From the NCBI GenBank assembly GCA_026260175.1, contig JAKCWW010001138.1, positions 16,268 through 80,267 of the forward strand: DNA of 64,000 nucleotides. The letters run 5' to 3'. This DNA comes from Reticulitermes lucifugus (taxonomy: Eukaryota; Arthropoda; Insecta; Blattodea; Rhinotermitidae). The position numbers were made by a program, and so were the translations under genes. Below, in pieces: positions 12,690 through 25,624 of the stretch; positions within the stretch are counted from its first letter, which is position 1, and every line of letters starts with the position of its first letter. The notes beneath the pieces are model-generated. The model ran no database searches and had not been told where the DNA came from. It saw only the letters and a list, made by a program, of their open reading frames with translations.

Positions 12690-14165
12690 CTACAGAATGA
12701 AAATGTCCATTTGTGCTCATCTACAACATTATTAACACCCGCTGGACATGGCCGTTCTGTTCATGTATTTGGACACTTTCTAAAGCATTCGTTCTTGAGA
12801 TCCTGAGGGCCTCCACGTAAAGGGACAAATGCATCGATCGTCTGTGCCTCATTGTATATAGAGCATACAATGACGTCATTACTAGATGGCAGGTTGAACA
12901 TTGACGAAATTGCATTAAACCTCATGTACTTTCGAACGTCTTTTGAATATAATCATTACACACCGTGTTCAAAATCTATACACATTTTAAAGAATGTATT
13001 ATCACTGTATACATTATTACATGTCAGTCCACCATTTATTTACTAATCCACTTCCTGCGTCTTTCGCCTTAAAAGACTCTCTTCATGGAAGCAGGATTAC
13101 AATTGTATGATTGAAATATATTATAATGTGTGCATCATCATATTGTATCAGGGTTAAAACCTTCTTAATATTATAACAATTAAAAGATTCAACACAAATA
13201 TATTTACCATAAAACAGTATCCTTGTTCCTATATAATGGCTATATATTTCGATTCACCTTGAGTCATGATCAGGACAAAATAATGTATAAGTAAAGGCTA
13301 GTTATATAATCATAACTCGCCAATCCGTGGGTGGAGATCTCATACTTACAACAATTTTATCATACAGTCATAGTAACTGTATTAAAGTCCAGCTAATTAT
13401 GGCCGAAAACACAGAATAATATCATTAAAAATTGTGTACTATCCCATATTACTATATTACTATCCATGGAATGGCAATTTATGATTGTACAGCTAGCCAT
13501 CTTGTAAAAAAAAGTATGTTGTTTTTATAATAATAATAATAATAATAATAATGTTAACTGTTTTATATTAATTTATTATCACATTATGAAGTCAAGGAAC
13601 ACAAGAAGATGTTTTCCATCCAGATTAAAACCTTCAGTAACGCTCCAATACTATAATATTTTGTTTCCCAGTGAAGGACTTTCAAGACCGAAACATGTAA
13701 GAAATGAATATGTAAGTAAATGATGGATTGAGAAGTATTTTGTGTACAGTAATGGTATATTTTTTTATGTTTTTCTAATGTGTGTATGCAGTCACGATAA
13801 AGAATAAAGCGCATATGCACTAGTATGGACATGGCTTATGTCTTAGGCAATCAATTCTCTTTTCGTATAAAAACAGCAGTACTTTCCTTACTGGCACAAG
13901 TCCTTTTGCTCTCTCTCTTGTAACACAGGCCTCCAGCGTTGAACTGTTGCTACGTTAAGAGGCTTACGTGCTCCATAATACACTGTTTCGGCACCTTGAC
14001 ACTGGCTATTGACTCTTGACGCTACAATTACCGGAATTTGAAGCGTCCTTGTGAACAATGTTGCAACTACAATTGCTGATGCCTTATATTACCTTATGTA
14101 CTTCTTCTATGCGGTGTTCTTTAAATAAATCAGTTGTGTTCCTTCATGTAGTGGGAAAATTACTA
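12690..14165. other. No gene; decayed hammerhead-like relics
   Basis: Mostly AT-rich. Degenerate motifs of the hammerhead group occur at 13240-13273 (minus; GAAATATATA after a GAATC half-stem) and 13670-13705 (plus; CCGAAACATGTA). A TAA run lies at 13531-13552. Confidence 0.4.
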
Positions 14166-14170
14166 AGCAG

Positions 14171-14488
14171 GTTTTTCTTTCCTATGGCTCGACAGCCCTA
14201 TATGGGTCTGGGCCTCCTCATTTCGTCGAGGTTTCATGATCACACACTTTAGACACACCACAGTCGGTAGNNNNNNNNNNNNNNNNNNNNNNNNNNNNNN
14301 NNNNNNNNNNNNNNNNNNNNTAGGACTCCTCTGGACGAGGAACCAGCTCGTCGCAGAGACCTCTACCTGACAACACACAACACGCTCAAGAGAGAAACAT
14401 CCATGCCCCCGGTGGGATTCGAACCCACAATCCTAGTAAGCGAGCGCCCGCAGATCCACAGCTTAGACCGCACGGCCACTGGGATCAG
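14171..14488 (-). mobile_element. SINE type B interrupted by an assembly gap
   Basis: The reverse complement shows the B box (tgggttcgaatcccaccggg) at about 14410-14430 and the tail near 14171-14250. The 50-base gap lies in the middle of the body. Confidence 0.75.
14271..14320. other. Assembly gap (50 N)
   Basis: A run of N lies inside a type B SINE. The SINE continues on both sides, so the true missing sequence is probably short repeat DNA. Confidence 0.99.
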
Positions 14489-15299
14489 CAGATTGGTTAA
14501 TTACTATATATATAGAGGCCAAAATGTGCATATAAATGTAAGTGCTTTACCAGACTAATAAAAAACCCTTAGAAGCGAAATTAGCCGAAAATATCTAACC
14601 TCAGTAAGTCTGAAAAGTTACGAAACGACAGTTGTTTATTTAGAATAAAACAATGAACCTGCTAAAAGAACAATGTGCATTCCGCGCTCTAGCTCTCTGG
14701 GGAAAATGTTTTCGGCAACAAGTCCACTGCTGCCACTTTTGCTCGTATTCATACCTCCTTGAACACACTGATAACAACAGCAGAGCAAGCTACAACCATA
14801 TATATATATATATATAAATTATAAATATCTACCTTGGTGTGACTGACTGACAAAGCGATTGAGGCACTGTCACATACAGGTTGCCAAGGTTACGAGAGAG
14901 CTTAGTTTCAGAGTGACATTACAACCGGGATTTCGATGGTTTCCATAGTTAGCACGCTGAAACCCGGGTTACGTAGTAAAGTTAAGGCGAAAAAACAATA
15001 AGAAACGCGTGGCAGATGTTTCTTTCGTACTTTGGCAAAGAGTTTACAAATTTACACTGTTTCCTTTGGGTTTCTCTTTGTCTTACGAATGTAAGTCGCG
15101 TGTCCAGCGCTAATTCCAACCATCTGAAGTCTGACATCTGATGACGTTGTCGTACATAGTATTACAGTGCGTGCTGTGGAAAAGATTAAAAGACACGTTA
15201 AAAAGAGTCGCATGTTAGGCATTTTACGAAGTGTAAAAAGTGAGGCATGTATGCAGACCGCGTCAGTCGGCCCGTCTGTGACGCAATATCAGTAATTAG

Positions 15300-15990
15300 A
15301 ACGTTTGTCTAAATTTCATGAAATTCATTAAGTTCAATCTTCGCAAAATGTTGTTGAACAAGCACGAGTTTCGTGAAAACCGTTACTTAAAAGATTAAAT
15401 AAATTTATGCCCATAATTTCCACACTTTGACCGATTTCGGTGAAATGAGGTACAGAAGATTTTTACGCAAAATTTCTTGAAAAACGGTGCAGTAAAGTAA
15501 AGGCATCGTATTATACTTGAGGGAGTTCGATGTATTTCACTCGTAGTTTTTACAATTTTAGTTCCGTTTGATCAAAATTAGACCAAACATGTCAATGTCA
15601 TATTGTTAAATACTGTGAGTTTCGTGAAAATCGGTGCAGTAGAAGGCATAATTTATTTAAGGGTATAAATAAAAATTTGCCCTACTTTCGGCTCTTTTCA
15701 TCCGATTTGGATAAAATTCGGCAGGAGATGTCGAGAAGATTTTTTTAAAGTGGAAGTGAGTTTCGCGAAAATCGGCACAATGAAATCCATACTTTATTTT
15801 GGGACGTAAGAGAATTTCTACCCGAGTTTTTAGTACGTATTTCCGATCATGGTGAAAGTCTGGTCCACGTAAGAATCTCTTCTTAATGCTGTTGGTAATT
15901 TGTAAGTTTTCGTGAAAATTGGCGCAGAGAAAGCCACACTTTTCTTAGGGGCGTAAATGAAACGTCTTTTGGGCCTACAAGTGTAACGCA
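15300..15990 (+). repeat. ~145-base tandem array, opposite orientation to that at 3330
   Basis: tttcgtgaaaatcggtgcag and variants start at 15369, 15475, 15620, 15761 and 15908. The last four are 141-147 apart. Reverse complement of the words in the 3330-4102 array, with the same accessory words (gatttggataaaattcgg). Confidence 0.75.
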
Positions 15991-16029
15991 AAATGGTTCA
16001 ACTTTTTAAAGTAAAGAAAAGACAGTGTT

Positions 16030-18530
16030 GTAATTTTCAGTTGCTGTAAAAGTACATGTACATTAGGATTGTTGTTGGTTAAACTTTTTCAGACACTTCA
16101 AATGCTGTAATAAAAGCAGTAATAACAGCCAATGTAGGACTGCATATGTTAACCCCATCATATGAGAGGACACTTCGTAGTGTGTAAGTTCGGTTCGGTT
16201 CGGTTTGTTCGTTGCTTGTTTGCTTGATTGGTTGGTTGGTAGATTGGTTGGTTGTTCACGTACCTATTTCAACCAATATTGCAGGATGTGGTAGAGCGTC
16301 TGTTACTTTCACATCAGCGTCGACGGCCCTGTAGTCACTACAGTAGTTGGTAGTCCATGTATTTCCCTCAAGAGAGAAGAATGTGTTTCATTTATATACT
16401 ATGTGTCGGTATTCTGTTTAAGCGTTTGCTTCATTTTACACATATATTCGAATGTGAACACCCACAAGTATTTGTGACACTGTGACTGGAAAATATAATA
16501 ATATATCAGTAAGTCCTCTCGGATAAATGGCAAGGAGATATTCTCAAACTGGGAAAGTTGGATGTTGGACTAACAAGCCTTTGTCTTAGAAGTTATATAA
16601 TTATGAAATGACAAAACTGCCTTCAGGCTTAAATGGATCCCTTGGCAAAGGAAATGAAATCTAGAACCAGAGGAGTAATATGACAATAAGTCTTAGGGGA
16701 ATGAGATGAGAAGGTGACTGAACTTAGCACTTGCTCTAATTCCGCCACCGGCATTCTAGCTTTCATAAAGCTAAACCTGAAAAGGAAAGGTAACTCTAAC
16801 AGGTCCTTGACTTCCCTGAACTGCATTTATTCTACGGGTTTGTTAAGTTCCAGGTTGACACCTCTTAATTGTACTCTTTCATTTGAGAAGGTTGAAGTTT
16901 AATTGTAGAAAGTGATAGAATTTTGTTTATTTTTTCCTATTAAAAGGAGTTCAGAATATTGGGTGTAATTTTGTCTCTATACTTAAGTAATGAAACTGAA
17001 AGGGTCCTTAACTTTATAACAGCCCTCCATTGTACCAACTTTACAGACCAAAAATGAGTGAGAAAGTCAGTAACAATATCCAGCCGTTCCCCAACAAATC
17101 ACCAAGCCTCTACAGCAAGAGGCTTTAAGTTTTATGTAAATATTTGTCTACAGTAATTGACTACCCCATTGTTTCTCAACTTTCTCCGTATATTGGCTCA
17201 GTAGAATTAAAGTTAGTATGTACGTATGTATACATAGATTTGAAAGAAACGTTTGTACTAGCTTCCAGACCTTTATTTCTTTTGTTTCGTAGTTCGCCGT
17301 TGTGCTCTACAATCAATGTAATCACAGGAAGTACTCAGTCTCCGACAACTTTTATTGCGGCGTATTAAGCAGTATAAAAGGAAAGTGAGGTACAGCTGTG
17401 TACTTACTGTGATTATACTGATTATCCATAATGCCTCATACTTTACTTTATAACAGTCATGTGTATGACACCTGACGTTCATAGAAGTATCTAACACATC
17501 AGAAATATTGAAGGAAGAAGTAACGAAGACCAAGAGTGACAGACAAACTGAAGCATTAAGCTTGTGTGTTGCTATTTATGTCTACTTTTCCGGATCTCAA
17601 TCTTACATTTTGCCTACGCTCTTCTACATAGATTTTTAAACTTTTAAATCGCCACGACGCCAGAAGCTAACTATGGGTAGTCTCAGAAGTTTGCAGTAGT
17701 AGAGAAAGTAGGCCTGAAGCTGTATAACAGCCCGAACTTTGACGAAGATATTTGCTCCAGATTGCGGCACCATTTAGTGAAAGTTGTTAGTCTACAAATT
17801 TACATAGGCAGCAATGTTTCCAGTACTTTTCCAGTTATTAAGGTTAAGTGGCTTGAAGAAAGCCTGTTATTTTTAACAATTCCTCCTTAAAATATCAAAA
17901 GGCTTTATAATTTTTAAAATAATTTTGTCTTAAAATACAAATAAATATAGATAGACGAGTATTTATATACATATATTTTTAAATTGCTATTATTTATTTT
18001 CTAAACAATCCCTTAAAATTACTCTTATTAGGAACATCACGACGTTTCGCTTGCGCAATTTTCACTTTCTCTTTGTTATAATCCATGTTTCACTTCTGCA
18101 AACAAATCATTTTTTTATAAGAACAAATATTGTGTACTCAGGGTAGGAATCAGTGATAGACGCTTGTAAAGTCTGTGATAAACCGTCAAAAGCCAGAGAA
18201 ATTAGGGAAAATGTTGAATAGCTGAAAGACTTTTGGCTTCTCACGGTCTACTCTTCCATGTCCTCTGGAATTATTTACAAACATTTTAAATACATATGTT
18301 CAAAATAGCTTCAAATAATACTAACTTAATTAATGACGGAAGTGAATTAATTATTTAAATACTATATGGAAAATACACTTCATTGTACATACGTTTCATT
18401 TGTTGCCCTTCAGTCTCACGATTTCAGAATAAGACGTAAATGCCTATTTTAAACTACTGTGGTGGGAATTCCCCGTGCGCATTCAGCAATACAACAGACA
18501 CATTGCAGCAGTCCTTTTACAGCGGAGATT
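16030..18530. other. Nothing recognised
   Basis: AT-rich unique-looking sequence. A short TTGG/TTGC run occurs at 16208-16255. Frames are short and unrelated to known domains. Confidence 0.45.
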
Positions 18531-18537
18531 ATTATTT

Positions 18538-18660
18538 TCTTTGTACCTTATTCAACGATGCTGTCACTAGCAGTAGCTCAGAATATACAGCATCGAATGA
18601 TAAAATAAAGTGATAGGTGAAAAATAATTTGGAAATTACACGAAAGAAAGCAGTCATAAC
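18538..18660 (+). repeat. Interspersed repeat family E
   Basis: ttattcaacgatgctgtcac then gctcagaatatacagcatcgaatgat, the same opening block as the copies at 47229 and 56055. Confidence 0.4.
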
Positions 18661-18780
18661 AGAATTTGGGAGACTATACCACAATTTGCCTGGCGAGACT
18701 GATAAAAACCATAACAATCAGAACAACCAGAACAACCCTCAGCAAACCATGTGGTGTCCCTGCCCAGATGTTAACCGGGT

Positions 18781-19065
18781 AAAGGTAAAGGTAAAGTTCT
18801 CCCTAGAACGGGCCATGAAGTCCCAGAGGGGGAGTAGAGGTATAGCTCTATTCTTTCTTTAACCCTGGCACTAGATGCGGGTGAGTGGTCAAAGCCACGC
18901 CCAGGTCGCTTTACCCCCGGGAAAGAGACCCGGTATCCATTGTATAGGAGGCTGGGTGGGCCCCAGGGCCGGTCTGGACGGCTGCGAAAAATCTCGCCCC
19001 CACCGAGAGTCTATCCCTGGACCGTCCAGCCCGTTGCGAGTCGCTATACCGACTACGCTTTCCCG
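18781..19065 (-). mobile_element. SINE type C
   Basis: Minus strand: a tRNA-like head (gcgtagtcggtatagcgac), B-box-like segment near 19010, an acccagcctcctatacaatgg body, and a ctttaccttta end. Matches the copies at 30625, 41534 and 52970. Confidence 0.75.
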
Positions 19066-20589
19066 TTTTTAACCGGGAACCTTGTGAATGTAAGTCAAAA
19101 CCGTTACGAGCTGAGTCAAGTTGACTGTCTAGCTGAGATTCGAACTGGATATCTTCGATATACAAAAAGATTAGGTGACCTTTGGAGGCACGTCAGTGTT
19201 TCTACAAAAATTCTACCATTGCTTAAAATTACTTACAGTTTACACACAAAAACACGAAATCGGGCTTTTCTGCAGGAAGACAGTGTCTGAAGAGTACTGG
19301 TGATTCGTCGTATTGATCCTAGGCAAAGACTGTGACCTGATCAGATCCACCGATCATGAATTTAACTTGGTGCGCATATGATTCATATATTGCCCTTTTG
19401 GAAGCGAGGTACGACAGTGGATGAATTCAAATTCTGAGCAATGCTCTGCTGTCTAAAATCCAGTCGATACCTGTTAGTAACGCACCGTGCCAACTCATTT
19501 CTGTGTAACTTCCCTGCATTAAATTCTTCCACAACCAACCCATGCGCATGTAACTGAATATTTGATGTGTTCTCTATAAAACGTGTTACAGTATCTGAAT
19601 TCTAAAAATAGACGAAAATACTGCATCGTGTCGCGCAGTATTCGTAGAAAGATTACCCACCATCCCCTTATGGTTCTCTAAAATATGTAATCGGAAAATT
19701 TCCGTGGGTTAGAAACAAAATTAAATAAAAATGTTGCCAGAAAAATTCTTAGTAAATCTGACAAATTCAACACTCCTAACAAGAAAATCAAGTCCAATAT
19801 TCATCTTCACACCCCACATCACTGAGATCCGTCTGAATGCTACATTTTCTTTGCCTTTATGAAAGCGTTGTACAATAAAGGGAGAAACTACTGTTAGGGT
19901 TTTCAATTACTAGCCCAATCTGAAATAAATTAAGAAAAGCTGTACTTATCGCTGCAGTGGGCTCTTGTCGCTACAGTATGTCGAGTCTTCCCAGTGCGGA
20001 CACAGGAAGTGGCCTCCATAAATTAAAAACAGTTGCGAAAATACGGTATAAATAATATCAAACAGCTAGAAGGGGAACACTGTATTTTGGGGATGAGCAG
20101 GAGCCTAAAAAAGCCTTGCCGTAAATTAAACAGCTTGATACGAAACGTTACACAGAGCCTCAAACTTAGATGGCTGTTGTGCACATGATAATGAACCCTC
20201 GCTTTCCATACAATTCGCAGAATTTCATGGAGGTAAATAGTGCTTAAGATTTGAAGGTCTTATGGCAAATAAATGAACTGAAATGCTTTCAGGCGTTCAA
20301 ATGCTTTAAAGTTGAGATAATGATCAACGTTTCAGAATTGCTCCCTGGCCCAGTCATCATGTCACGTCACTGACCCTGATGCTGGAGAGAGAGTTGATTA
20401 TATAAATTTCGATTTCTAACTCAAATTGTATGCATTGTGCTTCACGAAAGGAGTCACTTGGGAAATTCATAACGGAAGGTAAAAACTGATGAACTTTGTA
20501 GTTTAGGAAATCATTCGAGCAGAATGGGATGTATGTGATATGGTAAAAGTATGGGTGAGACTAGAAATTCACATACAGTTTTTGTGGGT

Positions 20590-20742
20590 ATAATTGAAGA
20601 AAATAGGACACCAACTGGAAGAACTTGGCATAGAAGGAATAATGCTAACATGAGCCTTAAGGGAATACAGTGGCTTGGGGTGGGCTAGACTCATCATGCT
20701 CAGGGTAGGGACCAGTGGCGGGTCCTTTTGTACGCCGTAATA
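20590..20742 (+). pseudogene. LINE C-terminal fragment, next to palindromic element B
   Basis: The frame reads NMSLKGIQWLGVG, stop, THHAQGRDQWRVLLYAVIK, matching the DL..GW.GVDWIDLAQDRDQWR segment at the very end of the same LINE family. It stops within a few bases of element B at 20747, suggesting insertion at or replacement of the LINE tail. Confidence 0.6.
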
Positions 20743-20746
20743 AAAC

Positions 20747-20960
20747 GTCGGTCTTCTGGGATATTGCGCAGCGTTCATTGGTAGTTAATTACCAAAGTTT
20801 CGGTACAACTTTTCGGCCCCGTCTTCAAGAGCCAAGCTTTACCCTTGAAGATCGGACCGATAGGTTGCCCTGAAACGTCGGTAATTAAGTACTAATAAAC
20901 GCTACGTAACATCCCAGAAGGGCGAAGACCTCATTTAAACCGCGGCGGAAACCTGAAATC
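20747..20960 (+). mobile_element. Palindromic Penelope-derived element B
   Basis: The left arm 20747-20829 and right arm 20852-20934 are reverse complements over about 80 bases (gtcttctgggatattgcgcagcg against cgctacgtaacatcccagaagggcgaagac). Both arms hold a hammerhead-like half-core ending in GAAACTTTGG (left, minus strand) or GAAACGTCGG (right, plus strand). The right arm is followed by the ccgcggcggaaacctgaaatc-type tail. It abuts a LINE fragment on its left. Confidence 0.7.
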
Positions 20961-21058
20961 AGGCAAACTTCGGGTTCCGCAAAAGGCCGAGAATGTCGGC
21001 TAGATTATTGGTTCTCCGATTCTTAACGCTTCAAGGACCAATATTAACCTGAATTTTA

Positions 21059-21240
21059 TTTAAATATTCAGTTCCTACCGCGCAGTAAACGCACTCCGCC
21101 TCAGTCATAAGAACCAAACAGTTAATGTTGTATAGATAAATAATCACTGATATCCACACCAATCACATCAATGAATTCTGTGGACAGAACGTAGAATTTT
21201 TTAATGTTAGACCTGGTGGTATGTAAAGTAACCACTAGGA
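21059..21240 (+). repeat. Composite interspersed repeat
   Basis: taccgcgcagtaaac at about 21078 matches 3217 exactly, and the block from 21183 matches 4214. Both blocks are in the same order and strand but about 100 bases apart here and about 1 kb apart at 3.2-4.2 kb. Confidence 0.55.
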
Positions 21241-22094
21241 TCTACAGGGTTAAGAAGGACTATGGCCTATGCAGTTGGTTGGTTGGTTGTTGGTTGGTTA
21301 ATTAGTTACTTATTTATTAAGTTATTTAGTCAGTCAGTCAGTCAGTACGTCACTGACTACCCTTAAACTTCCAGCTCCCTGACCTTGCATTGCTACTACG
21401 TACAGGTATCGATTGTTTTATTTGCGGAATAAGCCAACTCCTAAATATATTCTCATTTTACTGTTCTAGTTAGTTAAATGAAATGAGCGATGTGAAAAAA
21501 ATATGATGCACAAAACCCGTAATTCAGACACAGACCATAACAATCCACCTCTCTTCACTCTGAAATGTTTATATTCCCTATCATCTGGCCTCTTGAAACA
21601 CGACAGCAGTTCCCTACGAACAAATAAGTACACATGTTACTGCTTGCTGTACTTCTAAGCTGGCACTGTATTGACACCTCATTCACTTCGTACCAAAAAA
21701 ATGATACGACATATTTGCAATATTTTCTTAAATATTATGGATTTCTAGAAGTAGGTGCTGTGTCGTCTGCTTTTCATCGTAACCTGCTGCTTACAACTTC
21801 AGGACACATGCAGCCAGAAACTTCATGTGCAACATCCGTATCTGTCCACCAAATTGCATAAGATTGTAATCGTCACATTTACCGCCGTGCAAACCGCAAA
21901 TATCATAGCTCACTCGATTATTGGTGTGGACGCAGTAACAAGATATCTCATAAAAAAAACACCTTAACTACCATAATAATACGAGGAATGAAACTTTATA
22001 GCAAATATTTTAATGCTATATTTGAGGTTCTTATATTGCTTACTAGAATAACTACAGTCATCTGGGATGGGAGAAAGTGAATTCTGCTTCTAGC

Positions 22095-22128
22095 CTGAAG
22101 ATGAGGCCGTAGGTTTCTCCGAAACGTT
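22095..22128 (+). ncRNA. Hammerhead-like motif
   Basis: CTGAAGA, T, then GAGG facing TCTC with a T/C mismatch at the helix base, then GAAACGTT. The core residues are intact. There is no loop between GAAAC and GTT, so any cleavage would need two copies. Confidence 0.55.
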
Positions 22129-22930
22129 GGTAAATATTTATCAGACTAAAAGAAGCAAAGAAGACAGCAAGCATAATATAAAATTAGAATATTATTTTTA
22201 ATTAATTGTTACAGTTAAATATAATGCATACGGAGACCGTGTTAGTACATCTGTCCACAAGGCTCGCCCCTGGAAGGACAAAAGCTGTCTCTTAACTTGG
22301 CAACCTTTTATTGCCAGAACTACGTGGTTGGCTAAATAATAAAAAGAGTACTATAAAATATTTTCATATTTGGCATAAACGATATTTTAACCAACTGCAC
22401 CTATTTCGTACAGAAAGGAGTAGTTATATTTGTGTTTTTCTGTTTTAAAAGTTTTGAAATTATTCACTGACTTCTCTGACCTTTCCAATGGACACGTTTC
22501 CACCGAAATATATTCCATATTTGCATTTCTTTCTTTAATGCCGACAAGGCTACCTCCTTACTTCTAAGCTTAAAGAGGCACTAGCGGTAATGTAAGATTC
22601 CAAATCGGTGGGGTGTAATGCATCTTCGAAATCATGAAACCTTTATGAAATATCTTTTCCTCCAATACAATCCTTCATCCGAGTCAAGTCTATATGGCGG
22701 ACATTGCTGTTGACATAAGTGACTACCGAGCTGCAGTGGACAACTCTGACACTTCAGGCAAGTCATAAACACTTATGAAACGTTTAGTAAATGCTAACAT
22801 GTAAAAACACTAAATACGTAACAATGGTGTTAAGTTTTGTGGTAGTGGATGTATGTGCTTCATGTACTTGCAGAAAGTATGTGCATATATGATAGGCACT
22901 AATTTAAAATTAACATCAAACTTTCTATCA

Positions 22931-23085
22931 GGCCGTGCCATGACTCAGGCGGTTAGTTGCCGGCCTCTCACCGCGGAGGCCCGGGTTTGATCCCGGGTCA
23001 CTCAGTTTGGGATTTGTGGTGGACAAAGTGGCACTGGGACAGGTGTTTCCCCGAGTACTTCGGTTTTCCCCTGTCAATTTCATTC
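22931..23085 (+). mobile_element. SINE type A, short copy with perfect target duplication
   Basis: Same tRNA-like head and body as the copy at 8191, ending after cctgtcaatttcattc. The duplication aactttctatca occurs at 22919-22930 and 23086-23097. The 3' half of the full-length unit is absent. Confidence 0.85.
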
Positions 23086-23099
23086 AACTTTCTATCAGC

Positions 23100-23357
23100 G
23101 ATCCCGGTGGTCGTGCGGTCTAAGGCGTAGGTCTGCTGCCGCTTGATTGTTGGGATCGAGATTTCGAACCCCGCTGAGGGCATGGATGTTCGTCTCTTGT
23201 GTTTGTTGTGTGTTGTGTAGGTACCAACGTCTGCGACGGGCTGATCACTCGTTCAGAGGAGTCCTACCGGGTGTGTGTGTGTGTCTAATTGTGTGTGATT
23301 AGCAACCTCAACGAGGCAGCCTAGGCCCGAGTTGGCTTGTAACGCCACAGAAAAGAA
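23100..23357 (+). mobile_element. SINE type B adjoining a type A SINE
   Basis: Starts at gatcccggtggtcgtgcgg directly after the target duplication of the type A SINE, contains a decayed B box (gatttcgaaccccgctgag), and ends at aacgccacagaaaaga. An internal GT run marks slippage at 23272-23284. Confidence 0.8.
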
Positions 23358-23359
23358 AC

Positions 23360-25525
23360 GTTCTCTCGTATAACAGATTTCAGCTCATTCCTTCCTGAAC
23401 CTCTTGTTACAATTTGAAACGTATGCAATGCATTTATTTTCATAAACTATTTCATTCCACACAGTGGGAAAAATTTCAGCCCTTTACGTACCATTTTCAT
23501 TATTGCCGCAACTAAATACATTCACTGCATATACAAATCCGAATCTAGAACACAGTTTACTACAGTACTAGCTAATGTAACTCTGCGGTGCACTGTAATA
23601 ATTCGCCACAATAGGTTAGAAAAGTCACCTACAGCTCAAATAACAACTAAAATATTCTATATCCCAAAACTAAAAACGCCCTGTATCACTTTCCCTCTCC
23701 GATCTAGTCTGTATCGCGTTTTATGTTAAGGGATGAGGGAGATTTGGGGGTGGATGAAGTAGGACAGGACCGGGTAGCACACAGAAAATCAATACGTGGT
23801 TTAGGGGTTGTTCAGAGGTGGATCTTGGAGTCACACGATGGTAGAAATATTCTGTAACGTAGGGGGAAAAGGGTTCTGTTACGTGCGGTTCACATAGCAG
23901 AAAGGGAAGAATACTATTCATGTCCGCTTTAGGAATGGCCGATGATTCTGCAGTCGGGTGTCCGATAAGAAGTTAGATTTAGCACGAGAGAGGCTCCTTT
24001 CCTTCTCTCTTGCCGTATAGTGAATGTATAGATACAGTGACCTTCATAATAACGAATTCTTTATTTCTCCGAACTGTATCGAACACAGAAGCTTCATCTA
24101 TATTTAACTCTCGTGAAAGAAGTGTAACTTATCTTCGATGTGGAAGCAGAAATATTCCCTGGAGAAAATAAACCATTACAGTGGACGCAGTAACCTGACT
24201 ACAAAACGTAAGTGAATTTACTTCAAGTACAGGGGATTCAATTGTAGCCGTTCACCATTTGAAGCCGACATTTTAAGGGCTTCACTCGGTATTTCCTCAA
24301 GGGTTTTCAATAAGCGAGCAAGTTCGATCAATCAGTAAAGTTTCTGACTCGTTTAGAAGAAGACGGCACGGATCTGTGGAAAATGAGTAAATTAACTCAA
24401 GTTTGGTAACGTTTCTATAACCCCACCATGAGAGGGGCTTAGGTTAGGCGTCAGGCTAGTCTCTCTCATTTACATGTCCCTCCAGCATACGGCTGTAGTG
24501 TCTGTACTGGGAGAATAACTTAAGGAGTGGTGGGGTTATAACAGGAAAGAGCAAAGTTTTGTGTTTTGTCTCAGTTCTTCCAGGCACACGTCGAGATAGC
24601 ACGTTGGACTAGTCACAACCGCTTCCTTCCACATTCTTTCCAAATCGCTGGTATACAACTCAGCCTACCATTTCCACAATATACAGTCTGAATTACGAAG
24701 AGCGCCGTTTAGTGAAGCGCACGTAAATGAACATACAGCAATGTTAGGTATTCCCCTTCGTTTTGGTGTGCGAAGTGAGAGATAAAGAAATTTATAAACG
24801 TAAGGGCTAGTAACCTGCGGAATTTCTAAGCCAGCTGTGAATAGCACGTCCATAGACTCTCAACTACTCCTAACAAAGACCCGCTACACCTACGCCAATG
24901 CGGACTTCCGACTGCCGTCAATACAGACGGGGTCAAGGTTCATTCCATCAGGTCTCTATGCATTTTATTGAGAACTGCGTGGATAACTTAGTCTACCCTT
25001 TCGCCCTGTGTGGCCGGTTCCGTCATACTGGGTCTATGCAGAGCAATATATTTATTTATTTATCTATCTATCGGAACCAGCAAATCTAGAGGCTGATAGC
25101 AGCTACCACAGAATCACAAGGGCCCAAAACTGAGTCCCCAAAGCAGTTTTCATAATCACAGTTTATTTTATACAATGTCCAATACTGTCCCAAATCTTTC
25201 TGAGGCAGAATAGTAATTGAGCTACGGGATGGAAGACACAGTAATCGAAGTTCCTTCGAAGATAATTTTTCTCTTCTTCAAAGCCTCCTTCCGCACCCTG
25301 GTACTCCCACAGCTTCCTGCCAGATGGATATTGGGGACTATTTTTCCAGGGGTAAAGCGGACGAAGCGTAAAGCTAACTGACCATCTTAAGCTAGTGATG
25401 ATGTTAAGGGTGCACACAGACATACCTCCACGCCCCCATATGCAGTCATGGCGTGATGCTTAATTAAGGTCAGGGACAACCGCAAGTTCCTAAAGGTAAA
25501 CTTTGCCAAAGTCCGCAGAAGAATA
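23360..25525. other. No gene recognised
   Basis: Contains only the short inverted-repeat element at 24416-24541. Minus-strand frames at 23721 and 25163 show no domain. Confidence 0.45.
24416..24541. mobile_element. Short inverted-repeat element (~120 bp)
   Basis: tataaccccacca at 24416-24428 is a perfect 13-base inverted repeat of 24528-24540. TATAA occurs as a possible direct duplication at 24416-24420 and 24537-24541. The interior is non-coding. Confidence 0.4.
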
Positions 25526-25529
25526 TAAT

Positions 25530-25624
25530 TTCATGAGACTTCAGGTTTTCACGACATTGACTGTGAAGAAGTAGAAGATGAATACAAACGTTTCGGAGGA
25601 ACTTTATGTTGCCTTCTTCGGTCG
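25530..25624 (-). mobile_element. Penelope-type 3' end, decayed
   Basis: Minus strand: CCGAAGA (core T changed to C), an AGG/CCT stem, CGAAACGTTTG, and a cgtgaaaacctgaagtctc tail. Same organisation as the copy at 4598-4715. Confidence 0.5.
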
